From positions 1,299,001 through 1,363,000 of the forward strand of contig NZ_CP137557.1 of NCBI RefSeq assembly GCF_019249655.2: DNA of 64,000 nt. Direction: 5' to 3'. The position numbers were made by a program, and so were the translations under genes. The DNA is from Segatella copri. GTDB taxonomy: Bacteria; Bacteroidota; Bacteroidia; Bacteroidales; Bacteroidaceae. The notes below the pieces were generated by a model that saw only the letters and a program-made list of their open reading frames with translations, had not been told where the DNA came from and did not search any database. This document shows, piece by piece, positions 33,809 through 42,387 of this stretch; the first letter of the stretch is position 1; each line of letters starts with the position of its first letter.

Positions 33809-35011
33809 ATGAAAGAGAAAGTTAACATCAAAAAGATACAGCATTTTATCATGTGGTGGGCGACCTATTGGAGATGGAACTTATTATATAAGTTGCTATA
33901 TAATAAGTTACCTATCAATGAAAAGAAGATGTGTGTTATAAGTTGGAGAGGAAAGTATTTCAATTGTAATCCTAAAGCGATTGCTACATATATAGGTAAT
34001 CACAATCAAATGAGCTTACAGATTATAGCAGTAGTGGATAATCCAAAGCTTTATAAAAACAAATACCCAAACATTAAGTTCGTCAAGACAAAATCAGTTG
34101 CTCACTTAATTGCCCAATTATCATGTAAAATTTTTATAGCTAATGTACGTATGTCTGAGTTTGAGAAAAAATCAGGTCAGATTTATATACAGACTTGGCA
34201 TGGAATGGGACCTAAGAAATCAGAGAAAGACAGCATAGAAGCATTAAGTTATGAATATATTCAGAATGCTATCAAAGATTGCAATCAAACAGATATCATG
34301 CTTAGTGGTTCCAAATGGCAAACGGATTGGATAAGAAATTCCACATGGTATAAAGGACGAATATTAGAAGTTGGTACTCCACGAGACGATTGTTTTTTCA
34401 TTGCTAATGAATATGAAACAAAGAAGAATAGGGTATATGAAACTTATCATATCAACATAGATACCAAACTCATTTTGTATGCTCCTACTTTTAGATCTTT
34501 TGGAGAAATAGCTCAAAATAGTATAGATGTAAATACTTTGTTACAAACTTTTTCAAAAAAATTCGGGGGCAATTATGTGTTACTTCTTAGATTACATCCA
34601 AATGTAGCAAGACAACCATTACCAGAAATATATGCAAAGTACCTTTCTAAAAAAGTGTTCAATGCTACATCATATCCTGATATACAAGATTTATTATGCG
34701 CTTCAGATGTATTGATAACCGATTTTTCTTCTGTCTCTACGGAGTTCGTCATGCAAGATAAACCATGTTTTTTATATATCCCTGATTATAATACTTATGA
34801 CAGAGGCTTGTACTTCAAGCCTGAAGAAATGCCATTTCCTTATAGTTTTGATGAAAAGCAATTAATACAAACTGTACAGTTGTTTGATTTTAGCAATTAT
34901 GCAAAACGACTTGCGTCCTACAAGGAGAAAATTGGAATGAGTGAAAATGGTACTTCTTGTGTGAGAATAGAAGAATATTTAGAGAAAACAATTATTAAAA
35001 AGTCATGTTAA
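33809..35011 (+). CDS. CDP-glycerol glycerophosphotransferase family protein (TarB/F-like)
   Basis: The protein has 400 residues. Family hallmarks: IYIQTWHGMGPKKSEKD (catalytic His region), LYAPTFRSFGE, LLRLHPNV, ITDFSSVSTEFVMQDKPCFL and YDRGLYFKPEEMPFPY. The family transfers glycerol- or ribitol-phosphate from a CDP donor onto a lipid-linked acceptor. No signal peptide; it acts at the cytoplasmic face. It precedes the polymerase gene with a 7 bp overlap. Which polyol it uses is not readable from the sequence. Confidence 0.85.
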   Translation: MKEKVNIKKIQHFIMWWATYWRWNLLYKLLYNKLPINEKKMCVISWRGKYFNCNPKAIATYIGNHNQMSLQIIAVVDNPKLYKNKYPNIKFVKTKSVAHLIAQLSCKIFIANVRMSEFEKKSGQIYIQTWHGMGPKKSEKDSIEALSYEYIQNAIKDCNQTDIMLSGSKWQTDWIRNSTWYKGRILEVGTPRDDCFFIANEYETKKNRVYETYHINIDTKLILYAPTFRSFGEIAQNSIDVNTLLQTFSKKFGGNYVLLLRLHPNVARQPLPEIYAKYLSKKVFNATSYPDIQDLLCASDVLITDFSSVSTEFVMQDKPCFLYIPDYNTYDRGLYFKPEEMPFPYSFDEKQLIQTVQLFDFSNYAKRLASYKEKIGMSENGTSCVRIEEYLEKTIIKKSC

Positions 35012-36279
35012 TATATTTATTATTTCTTATATTAATAACTGTCTTTATCAAGAATTTCAAAAGAGGAATAATAGTTTATGCGCCATTCAAGTTTATGTTT
35101 AGTCATGGAATACCATCCCATATCGGTAAATTTGAATTGGATGCATTTTTTACATTATGCTTGTTCCTATTATGGCTTTTGAGAAATAATGATAGTTTGG
35201 GGAAGAATCCTTTAAGGCGGTCGTTAGTTATAATGTTTGTAGCAAGCTTCATTTACGCTTGCAATCCTCAGTTTGCCATTATTACTTTGGTAGACTCCCT
35301 TAGTCCGTTTCTGTATTTCATCATGTTTTTTGATGCTATAAAAAACGAAGCAGATTTAAAGCTTTTTATAAAAGTTATTTGTGGATATGTTCTCTTGTTA
35401 AATGGCAATGCCATTTGTGAATTAGCTGGAAATAATATTATAGGAAGTCAACTTCTAACAATAATGTACCCAGAAACTTATTGGGCTGTTGATGCTGGAA
35501 CTCGAGGTTTGTTTATCAGACTACATTCTTTTGTTCCGCATTCTATAGGATATGGTGTTGAAAACATGGTGCTTTTTTCCTTCTTCTTGATGCTTTATGT
35601 TTATGGGCAAAATCTCTTAAAAAAGAAAAAGTCAATGTTCTATATGGGAGTTTGTTTGTTAGGCATATTCCTTTCGGGGTCTCGAAGTCCACTTTTGGGA
35701 GGTGTCGTTATATTGTTACCACTTATAGCAAACCGAAAAATGTTTAATGCTCAAAACTTTGCTTTTGTAGTCATGGCATCGGTCGTTATTGTTTATTTTG
35801 GTGGTGCTTATCTCTCAACAATGTTTGATTCTTTAACAACAGATAGTAATACAGATATGGGTGGTGCAAGTTCTTGGGATATGCGTTTAGGACAATTGGA
35901 ATATTCTGTTTATTTTTGGATGCAAAACTTTTGGTTTGGCAATGGTCATAACTTTGACATTTTCCAAGGGGGAAAAATGTACTCTCAAATTTTTGGAGCA
36001 GAATCCGTTTGGTTTCCGATTATGATGAAACAAGGACTTGTTGGAATGGTTGCATATTTGTACATAACAATTGATGCTTGTTTTTGTGCAATAAAAGTAG
36101 ATAAGAAAGCCATTTGCTTATGCCTTATGTTAGGATGGCTTATCATTGATTCTGCAACGAATTTGCCTGGATTGAGTATTTTGTTGCCTCTATATTTTTA
36201 TACAGTTTATTATAAGTGGGACAATCTATTAAAAAGCAAGAACTATGATTTCAATAATAATACCAATTTACAAGGTTGA
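35005..36279 (+). CDS. Wzy-type O-antigen/capsule polymerase
   Basis: The protein has 424 residues with about ten membrane helices and a large periplasmic loop (about 270-330, GGASSWDMRLGQLEYSVYFW; NFWFGNGHNFDIFQGGKMY). The LFLSGSRSPLLGGVVILLPL segment is typical of O-antigen ligase/polymerase-type proteins. Wzy links repeat units in the periplasm. Sequence is poorly conserved in this class, so the call rests on topology, the GSRSPLL motif and position between flippase and glycosyltransferases. The 3' end overlaps the next gene by 35 bp. Confidence 0.78.
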   Translation: MLIYLLFLILITVFIKNFKRGIIVYAPFKFMFSHGIPSHIGKFELDAFFTLCLFLLWLLRNNDSLGKNPLRRSLVIMFVASFIYACNPQFAIITLVDSLSPFLYFIMFFDAIKNEADLKLFIKVICGYVLLLNGNAICELAGNNIIGSQLLTIMYPETYWAVDAGTRGLFIRLHSFVPHSIGYGVENMVLFSFFLMLYVYGQNLLKKKKSMFYMGVCLLGIFLSGSRSPLLGGVVILLPLIANRKMFNAQNFAFVVMASVVIVYFGGAYLSTMFDSLTTDSNTDMGGASSWDMRLGQLEYSVYFWMQNFWFGNGHNFDIFQGGKMYSQIFGAESVWFPIMMKQGLVGMVAYLYITIDACFCAIKVDKKAICLCLMLGWLIIDSATNLPGLSILLPLYFYTVYYKWDNLLKSKNYDFNNNTNLQG

Positions 36280-37225
36280 GCAATACCTTGACGAGTGTAT
36301 TACGTCTGTTATCAATCAAACGTATAAAGACTTGGAAATAATTCTAGTTGATGATGGCTCTCCTGATATGTGCCCGCAAAAATGTGATGAGTGGGCAAAG
36401 AAGGATGCTCGCATCAAAGTAGTACATAAAAAAAATGGTGGACTTTCTTCGGCTCGTAATGCTGGCTTAAAGGTTGCCAAAGGAGAATACATCGGTTTCG
36501 TGGACAGCGATGACTATGTTGATGAGACTATGTATGAGGATCTGATGCGAGTGATGAATCAGAATGAGAATACAATGGTTGTCTCTTCGCCTATTATTCG
36601 CAATAAGAATGGTGCCTTTTCTCCGTATATGGTTGGATCGTATGAGTATAAGGATGGCGAGACTATGCCTTTTGCTCTGTATATGAAAATGTTCTTGGGG
36701 CTTGGTATGGATGCCACGGTATGGAATAAACTCTATAAGCGTGAGTTCATCCAAACTCTCTTCCGAGAGGGGCGCAACAATGAGGACTATCTCTTTATGT
36801 ATTATAATGTGAAGCCGTTGTTTGGTTCTGGTAAGCTGTTGGCTGTTTCTGCCAATCCTCATTATTATTATCGTGATAATCCTCTGAGTATTTGTCATCA
36901 GGTAAATGTTTCGGTGAATAGATTGTTTTTTGATACATTATTTAATTTGAAAGAGATAATGGAAGATTTGAAACGATGGAATAAGCCTATGCTTTCTTCT
37001 GTTATTCCTTTTATGGAGGGTATTTTGATACATGCTTGTGACCAAATATTGAAATTCCCGATTCTTAAAGAAAAACGTCCAGATGACTGTAAGTTTATTG
37101 AGGAAATGTTGAGGAAGGATATTTGTATTTACCGCAAGGGACGTTCTTTCTCTGGTACGTTTAAGTTTGTCTGTTTCAAATATTTCCCGAATTTGTATCT
37201 CTTGAAGTCTAAACTTTTAAAATAA
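36245..37225 (+). CDS. GT2 family glycosyltransferase
   Basis: The protein has 326 residues with a classical GT-A start: ISIIIPIYKVEQYLDECITS, then LVDDGSPDMCPQKCDEWAKK, NGGLSSARNAGL and the metal-binding DSDDYV. EGRNNEDYLFMYYNVK is a typical acceptor-side motif. It adds one sugar to the lipid-linked repeat unit at the cytoplasmic face. Start at ATG 36245 lies inside the polymerase gene, giving tight coupling. Donor and linkage unknown. Confidence 0.85.
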   Translation: MISIIIPIYKVEQYLDECITSVINQTYKDLEIILVDDGSPDMCPQKCDEWAKKDARIKVVHKKNGGLSSARNAGLKVAKGEYIGFVDSDDYVDETMYEDLMRVMNQNENTMVVSSPIIRNKNGAFSPYMVGSYEYKDGETMPFALYMKMFLGLGMDATVWNKLYKREFIQTLFREGRNNEDYLFMYYNVKPLFGSGKLLAVSANPHYYYRDNPLSICHQVNVSVNRLFFDTLFNLKEIMEDLKRWNKPMLSSVIPFMEGILIHACDQILKFPILKEKRPDDCKFIEEMLRKDICIYRKGRSFSGTFKFVCFKYFPNLYLLKSKLLK

Positions 37226-37234
37226 GATAACCCA

Positions 37235-37943
37235 ATGAATACAATATTAATCATTCTAATCATAGCGGTAGCCATCCTTTATCTCAAGTGGTTCTTCGCT
37301 ATCCTCTTTTATCCGCTCATGGCATTATCTGCCTTGGGCAGCCGCCAGAGCAATCCGAAAATAAAGAAAATCATGCGGTTTCCTCTTCGTGTGGCAGAAC
37401 ATTTTCTGAGATTCGGGGGGACAGATTCGTGCTCTTTCAAATTTCTACCATCCCATCCGTACATCTGCGTATATGGCTGTATAAGGGACTGGGTGTGAAA
37501 ATGGGAAAGAACGTAACCATATACACTTCCGTACGGAGATGAGATGCCCCGAAAGGCTTACTCTTGGCGATGGCACAATTATCGGTGACAATGCCATATT
37601 GGATGCTCGCAGAGGTTTGACCATGGGACGCAATGTCAACCTCTCCAGCAACGTTTCCATCTATACGCTCCAGCATGACCATCGTGACCTTAACTTCGAT
37701 TGTCCTCCAGAGGATAAGGTGAAGTTTTCGGTAGAGATTGATGACAGGGTATGGTTAGGCTCTAACGTTATTGTTTTGCCAGGAGTGCATATCGGCGAAG
37801 GGGCTGTTTGTTGCGCTGGTTGTGTGGTTACCAAGGATGTGGAGCCATATTCAGTAGTGGCTGGCATCCCAGCCAAGAGGGTAAGCGAGCGTCCTCGTAA
37901 CCTAACGTATAATTTTAAAGGAAAATCTTGTAGATTCTATTGA
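37235..37943 (+). pseudogene. Sugar O-acetyltransferase gene with two frameshifts
   Basis: Three overlapping frames together encode one LbH/maltose-acetyltransferase-like protein. Frame one has the hydrophobic start (LIILIIAVAILYLKWFFAIL) up to FLRFGG. The frame shifts at a six-G run (37415-37420) into RFVLFQISTIPSVHLRIWLY and KMGKNVTIYTSVRR. It shifts again near 37535 into MRCPERLTLGDGTIIGDNAI and the C-terminal hexapeptide repeats with VLPGVHIGEGAVCCAGCVVT. One added G in the run would rejoin the first two parts; one more base is needed near 37535. As it stands no complete protein is made. The other polysaccharide genes are intact, so loss of this modification may be tolerated. Confidence 0.75.
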
Positions 37944-37946
37944 TTC

Positions 37947-38989
37947 ATGAGAGATGAGAAAATAACGATAGCGAAGGCTATTGCCATCATGCTTATGGTG
38001 ATTTGTCATGCTGGATTGCCACATGTGGGGGGGGGCAATTTGTGACGATGTTCCACATGTCGCTGTTCTTCTTTGTCAGTGGCTACTGTTTCAAGGATAA
38101 GTACCTCAATAATGTGAGGCAGTTCTCCATTAACAAGGTCAAGGGATTGTATGTGCCATTCGTAAAATGGTCGCTGCTCTTCCTCGTGTTGCACAATGTG
38201 TTCTTCCATCTAAACATTTATAATGATGTATGTGGATGGAAAGGTGTGGTGTCGCTGCTGTATGGTTGGAAAGATGTGGTGAAGAATGTGGCAAAGATAG
38301 TTCTGGCTATGAACGAGACGGAGCAACTCTTGGGAGGCTACTGGTTTTTGAAGGAACTTTTCTTGGGGTCGTTCTTGGCCTTGGGCTGTTTTAAGTATCT
38401 GAAGAATGACTTCTTAGGGGCTTCGATTCTGCTCTTGATAGCTATCGTGATGTCGTGGTTTGATGTCGAAGTTCCTGCTGTCCATATTGCCTCTCGCACT
38501 TTCTTTGCTGGTTTCTTTATCGTTATGGGAAGGGCATATAAGCGGATGAATGTGGATGCTGATAAGTGGCCGATTACGATTATGGCTTTCATCATCGTAT
38601 CGATGGGTTCTGTTTGGTGTGGCACATCCATGCTGTCTTATTCTGCCATCCAGATATTGCCTTATTCGGTGTGTGCCATTTTGGGAACAATTATGATACT
38701 GAATTTGAGTCATCGTCTGAGTCTTTATCAGAACTGGGCTAAGCGATTCTTGATGTTTGTGGGCGACCATACCTTGGAGGTCTTGACGTGGCATTTCTTG
38801 TCGTTCAAGCTCATCTCTCTCCTCATCATCTGGGTGTATGCCTTGCCGATAGAGCAGTTGGCTGGTTTCCCTATCATCAAGGGATATTCCCTTATGTATT
38901 GGCCGCTATATTCATTCGTGGGTATCTGTGTGCCGATAGGTGCATTGTATATTAGAAAACGATTATCATATGAAAGAAAAACAAAATAA
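37947..38989 (+). CDS. Acyltransferase-3 family O-acyltransferase, currently out of frame at a G9 tract
   Basis: Translation from ATG 37947 gives ITIAKAIAIMLMVICHAGLP and HVGGG, then stops at 38043. The rest, about 315 residues of multi-pass membrane protein (QFVTMFHMSLFFFVSGYCFK, then about nine more helices), is in another frame. The two frames meet at nine consecutive Gs (38027-38035). A tract of 10 or 7 Gs would give one continuous OafA-like protein of about 347 residues; the catalytic His is probably in VICHAGL. Acyltransferase-3 proteins O-acetylate surface glycans at the membrane. The tract is a likely slipped-strand phase switch, here in the OFF state. A sequencing indel is the alternative. 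Confidence 0.75.
38027..38035 (+). repeat. Poly-G tract (9 G) in the acyltransferase gene
   Basis: Nine Gs near codon 27. Lengths of 7 or 10 restore the reading frame; 8 and 9 do not. Confidence 0.85.
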
Positions 38990-39893
38990 TTTAGCTATTA
39001 TCATCCCTGCTTATAAGGCAACGTTCTTGGCAGCAGCGTTGGATTCCATCGCGGCTCAGACGTGCCAAGACTTCACGCTTTATATTGGCGATGACTGTAG
39101 CCCCAACAATCTTGGGGAGATAGTGGACAGGTACAGGGATAAGATCAACTTGGTGTATCGCCGCTTTGATACCAATTTTGGTGGTAAGGATTTGGTAGCA
39201 CAATGGGAGCGTTGCATTGATATGAGCCAGGGAGAGGAATGGATATGGCTTTTCTCGGATGATGACGTAATGGAAGCATCTTGTGTTGAAAATTTTTGTA
39301 AAAGTTTACAAGAAACAAATGCTTCCTATGATTTGTATCATTTTGATGTGAAGGTTATCAACGATGATGGAAAGATAACAAGTATTCCTAAAAAATATCC
39401 TCAAGATTTAGATAATTTCTCTTATTATAAAGGTAAATTAAAAGGTAAATATGCCAGTCTTGTAGTAGAAAATATATTTAGTAGGGAAGTTTACCGAAAA
39501 TATAATGGGTTTAAAAAATTTGATTTGGCTTGGGGAAGTGATACTGCTACATGGGTTTTGTTTTCTGAAAAGAAAGGTTTCCATACGATAAATAATTCAC
39601 ATGTTTTATGGAGATGTGGAAATCAAAATATTTCACCGAATGTTAGTCTGCCTATTTCTGTTAGAAAAGTTAGAGCATTGGTCGCTTTTTTCAAATGGGC
39701 ACATTCGTATTTTAAAGCAAGAAATCAGGCTCATCTTTTCACGAATATGAGAGCGTTTGTAAGTAGAGTTGCAATGTTTAGTAGGTATACACCAAAAGAA
39801 GTAATAGAAGAATCGATTGTGGAGTTTTGTGAAGGACACAATATATCCTTCTTATGCTTTCTTGTGAGAATATTGGTTAATATAAAAAGATAA
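38970..39893 (+). CDS. GT2 family glycosyltransferase
   Basis: The protein has 307 residues from ATG 38970; an earlier start would lie inside the acyltransferase gene. It has a GT-A start LAIIIPAYKATFLAAALDSI, then LYIGDDCSPNNLGEIVDRY, WIWLFSDDDVME (metal site) and a variable C-terminal half. It transfers a sugar to the growing repeat unit. Its start overlaps the end of the acyltransferase-3 gene by 20 bp. From about 39290 rightward base composition becomes more AT-rich than the 37.2-39.2 kb genes, a sign of mosaic assembly. Confidence 0.83.
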   Translation: MKEKQNNLAIIIPAYKATFLAAALDSIAAQTCQDFTLYIGDDCSPNNLGEIVDRYRDKINLVYRRFDTNFGGKDLVAQWERCIDMSQGEEWIWLFSDDDVMEASCVENFCKSLQETNASYDLYHFDVKVINDDGKITSIPKKYPQDLDNFSYYKGKLKGKYASLVVENIFSREVYRKYNGFKKFDLAWGSDTATWVLFSEKKGFHTINNSHVLWRCGNQNISPNVSLPISVRKVRALVAFFKWAHSYFKARNQAHLFTNMRAFVSRVAMFSRYTPKEVIEESIVEFCEGHNISFLCFLVRILVNIKR

Positions 39894-39898
39894 TATAT

Positions 39899-41116
39899 AT
39901 GTTAAAGTATATTTCAACCATGGATGCAGCTACTTGTTGTGGATGTAGAGCTTGTGAGCAAGTGTGTGCACACCGGGCTTTACAAATGGAATCAAATGAA
40001 GAGGGGTTCCTTTATCCTAAATTGGATGCAACGAAATGCGTGAATTGTGGATTATGTGAAAGTGTTTGTCCAATGATGAAGGCTAAAACTGTTCGACAGG
40101 ATGAAGGTCAAGCTTATGTTGCACAGAATAAGAATGTCGGTGATCTTAAGACGAGTTCTTCTGGAGGTGGCTTTATTGCAATTGCCAAAAAAATTCTGTC
40201 TCAAAATGGTGTTGTCTATGGAGCTGCTTACAAGAATGGACCAAAAGTATGTCATATTAGGGTTGAGAAATCTTCTGATTTAGAAAAATTGAAAGGTAGC
40301 AAATATGTTCAATCTGATATAGGTGATTCCTATAAACAAGTAAAAAAGGATTTACGAGAGGAACGTATTGTTTACTTTGTTGGTACACCTTGTCAAGTGG
40401 CAGGCTTAAAGCTTTTCCTGAGAAAGGAATATGATAATTTGCTAACTTCTGATTTAATATGTCATGGAACTCCATCGCCTGAGATTTTCAAGAATATGAT
40501 TAGCCATGTTGAAGAAAAGATGGATGCTGATTTCGTTGACTATTCTTTTAGAGATAAGAGAGTCCGTGGTTGGAGCTGTTCTTCTTCTTCTTCTTACAAA
40601 ATGCGCTCTTCAGGCAAGATGAAGTATGTAAATTATTCCAAAGATATGGAGGCGTACTTTAAGGCATTTATTTCAGGTCATCTTATGCGAATGAATTGCT
40701 ATCAATGTCCATTTGCAAACACTCATCGGTGTGGCGATATAACTTTGGCTGATTTTTGGGGTGTGCGAGAAAGTATTCCTGATTTTCCATTTATTCATCG
40801 AGGTGTAAGTTTGTTACTTGTCAATACTGCTAAAGGAGCGCAGGCTTTAGATAGCTTGAAAAATCAGTTTGTTCTGAAGGTAATTCCTATGGATATGGCT
40901 GTGGAAACAAATGCGAATTTAAGTCATCCTACACCATTGTCAAAAGACAGAGAAATGAGTTATGATTTGGCATTGAATCATTATCCTGCTTTTCTTGATA
41001 AGTATTATGAAGGTAATTATTTTATTAATAACTTGAAGGTACAAGTTGAATATAATATAAGACGTTACCCTTGGTTGTTTTTATTAATCTCTAGAATTAA
41101 GAAGTTAATCAAATGA
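39899..41116 (+). CDS. Ferredoxin / F420 hydrogenase beta-subunit-like protein
   Basis: The protein has 405 residues. Two 4Fe-4S clusters lie at the N-terminus: CCGCRACEQVCAHRALQM and CVNCGLCESVCPMM. Then comes the FrhB-type domain with SSGGGFIAIAKKIL, VGTPCQVAGLKLFLRKEY, LICHGTPSPEIFKNMI and CPFANTHRCGDITLADFWG. Members of this family sit next to polysaccharide pyruvyltransferases in many Bacteroidetes glycan loci, as here (4 bp overlap with the next gene). F420 itself is not expected in this organism. The electron-transfer role in glycan synthesis is unknown. Confidence 0.85.
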   Translation: MLKYISTMDAATCCGCRACEQVCAHRALQMESNEEGFLYPKLDATKCVNCGLCESVCPMMKAKTVRQDEGQAYVAQNKNVGDLKTSSSGGGFIAIAKKILSQNGVVYGAAYKNGPKVCHIRVEKSSDLEKLKGSKYVQSDIGDSYKQVKKDLREERIVYFVGTPCQVAGLKLFLRKEYDNLLTSDLICHGTPSPEIFKNMISHVEEKMDADFVDYSFRDKRVRGWSCSSSSSYKMRSSGKMKYVNYSKDMEAYFKAFISGHLMRMNCYQCPFANTHRCGDITLADFWGVRESIPDFPFIHRGVSLLLVNTAKGAQALDSLKNQFVLKVIPMDMAVETNANLSHPTPLSKDREMSYDLALNHYPAFLDKYYEGNYFINNLKVQVEYNIRRYPWLFLLISRIKKLIK

Positions 41117-42222
41117 AAGTTTCGATAATAACTATTTTAGATAATACCAACTATGGTACATATTTGCAGGCTCTTGCTACTGGTATGGCTGTTAAGTCAC
41201 TAGGGCATGAAGTGGAAATTATACATTACACTAGACCATGTATGACACCTAAAGGAAATTCTAAAGCTATTTATGAAGATCGAGGTTTCATCAGATGGTT
41301 TTATCGTTGTGTATTGAAATATTCTAGGAAATCTTATCAACTCAAAAAGCTTGATATGGATTTCTTGAAATGCTATTTGCCTGTAACATCAGAATATATA
41401 GGCTTTAAATCACTTATTGCTAATCCACCTCAGGCAGATGTGTATATTACCGGTAGTGATCAAGTATGGAATAGTTTCTATAACCGAGGAATAGATAAAA
41501 GCTATTATTTAGATTTTGTTCCAGAAGGTAAAAAGAAAATAAGTTATGCAGCAAGTATTGGTATGCCTAACTTTCCAGAGAATGAGGTTGATGATACCAA
41601 AAGACTATTAGAAAAATACCAATATATTACGGTAAGAGAATTGTCTGCTAAAAAAATATTGGAAAGTCTTGGGGTAGCATCAGAAGTTGTTCTTGATCCT
41701 ACGTTGTTGCTGGATAAAGTAGCATGGTCTGAAATAGCAGAAAGGTATGCTTTTAAAGAGTCTGAACCTTATTTGCTGACATATAGTGTAGAATATGGAA
41801 AGGAAGACTCTTATATCAAGCATTATGCCAAGCAAATTGCAGAAAAGAAAGGATTGAAATTATATCATATTACATATGGTGGAAAGCCATTTGATAATTA
41901 TTATGATAAGGTGTTTACTTATGCGACGCCAGATCAATTCCTTAATTTGATGCTTCATGCTTCATTTATAGTGGTCAGCTCGTTTCATGGAACAGCTTTC
42001 TCTATAAATTTCAACAAACCTTTTATTACTGTATCACCAAAGAAGTTTAACAGTAGAGTTATGAGTTTGTTGCAGATTACTGGCTTAGAATCAAGGGTTG
42101 TAACTGATGATAGCCGTTCAATTGATAGTTTTGGCGATATTGATTATTTTTCTGTCAATAAAATCCTTGATGGGGAAAGAAAGAAATCGCTTGCAATTTT
42201 AAATAAAATGTTAAAAGCTTAA
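41113..42222 (+). CDS. Polysaccharide pyruvyltransferase family protein
   Basis: The protein has 369 residues. Family motifs: ILDNTNYGTYLQALATGMAV, VYITGSDQVWNSFYNRGIDK, YYLDFVPEGKKKISYAASIG, EVVLDPTLLLD and FIVVSSFHGTAFSINFNKPF. It transfers pyruvate from PEP onto sugars as a ketal, giving the polymer acidic groups. It forms a coupled pair with the ferredoxin-like gene upstream. An IS1182-type insertion follows about 165 bp downstream and splits the operon. Confidence 0.87.
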   Translation: MKVSIITILDNTNYGTYLQALATGMAVKSLGHEVEIIHYTRPCMTPKGNSKAIYEDRGFIRWFYRCVLKYSRKSYQLKKLDMDFLKCYLPVTSEYIGFKSLIANPPQADVYITGSDQVWNSFYNRGIDKSYYLDFVPEGKKKISYAASIGMPNFPENEVDDTKRLLEKYQYITVRELSAKKILESLGVASEVVLDPTLLLDKVAWSEIAERYAFKESEPYLLTYSVEYGKEDSYIKHYAKQIAEKKGLKLYHITYGGKPFDNYYDKVFTYATPDQFLNLMLHASFIVVSSFHGTAFSINFNKPFITVSPKKFNSRVMSLLQITGLESRVVTDDSRSIDSFGDIDYFSVNKILDGERKKSLAILNKMLKA

Positions 42223-42387
42223 AAATGGGTGTGTTTGAAAAATTCGGGGGAGGCCGTCCGAAAACTTAATTAGGGAAGCAAACAACTGAATTGGGCATTT
42301 TTCTTTTGCTCTTTATAGTTAATTAACTTCGTATCTTCTTGATTCTCAATTATTTTATGTATCTTTGTAGTAAAAAACAAGAAAGAT

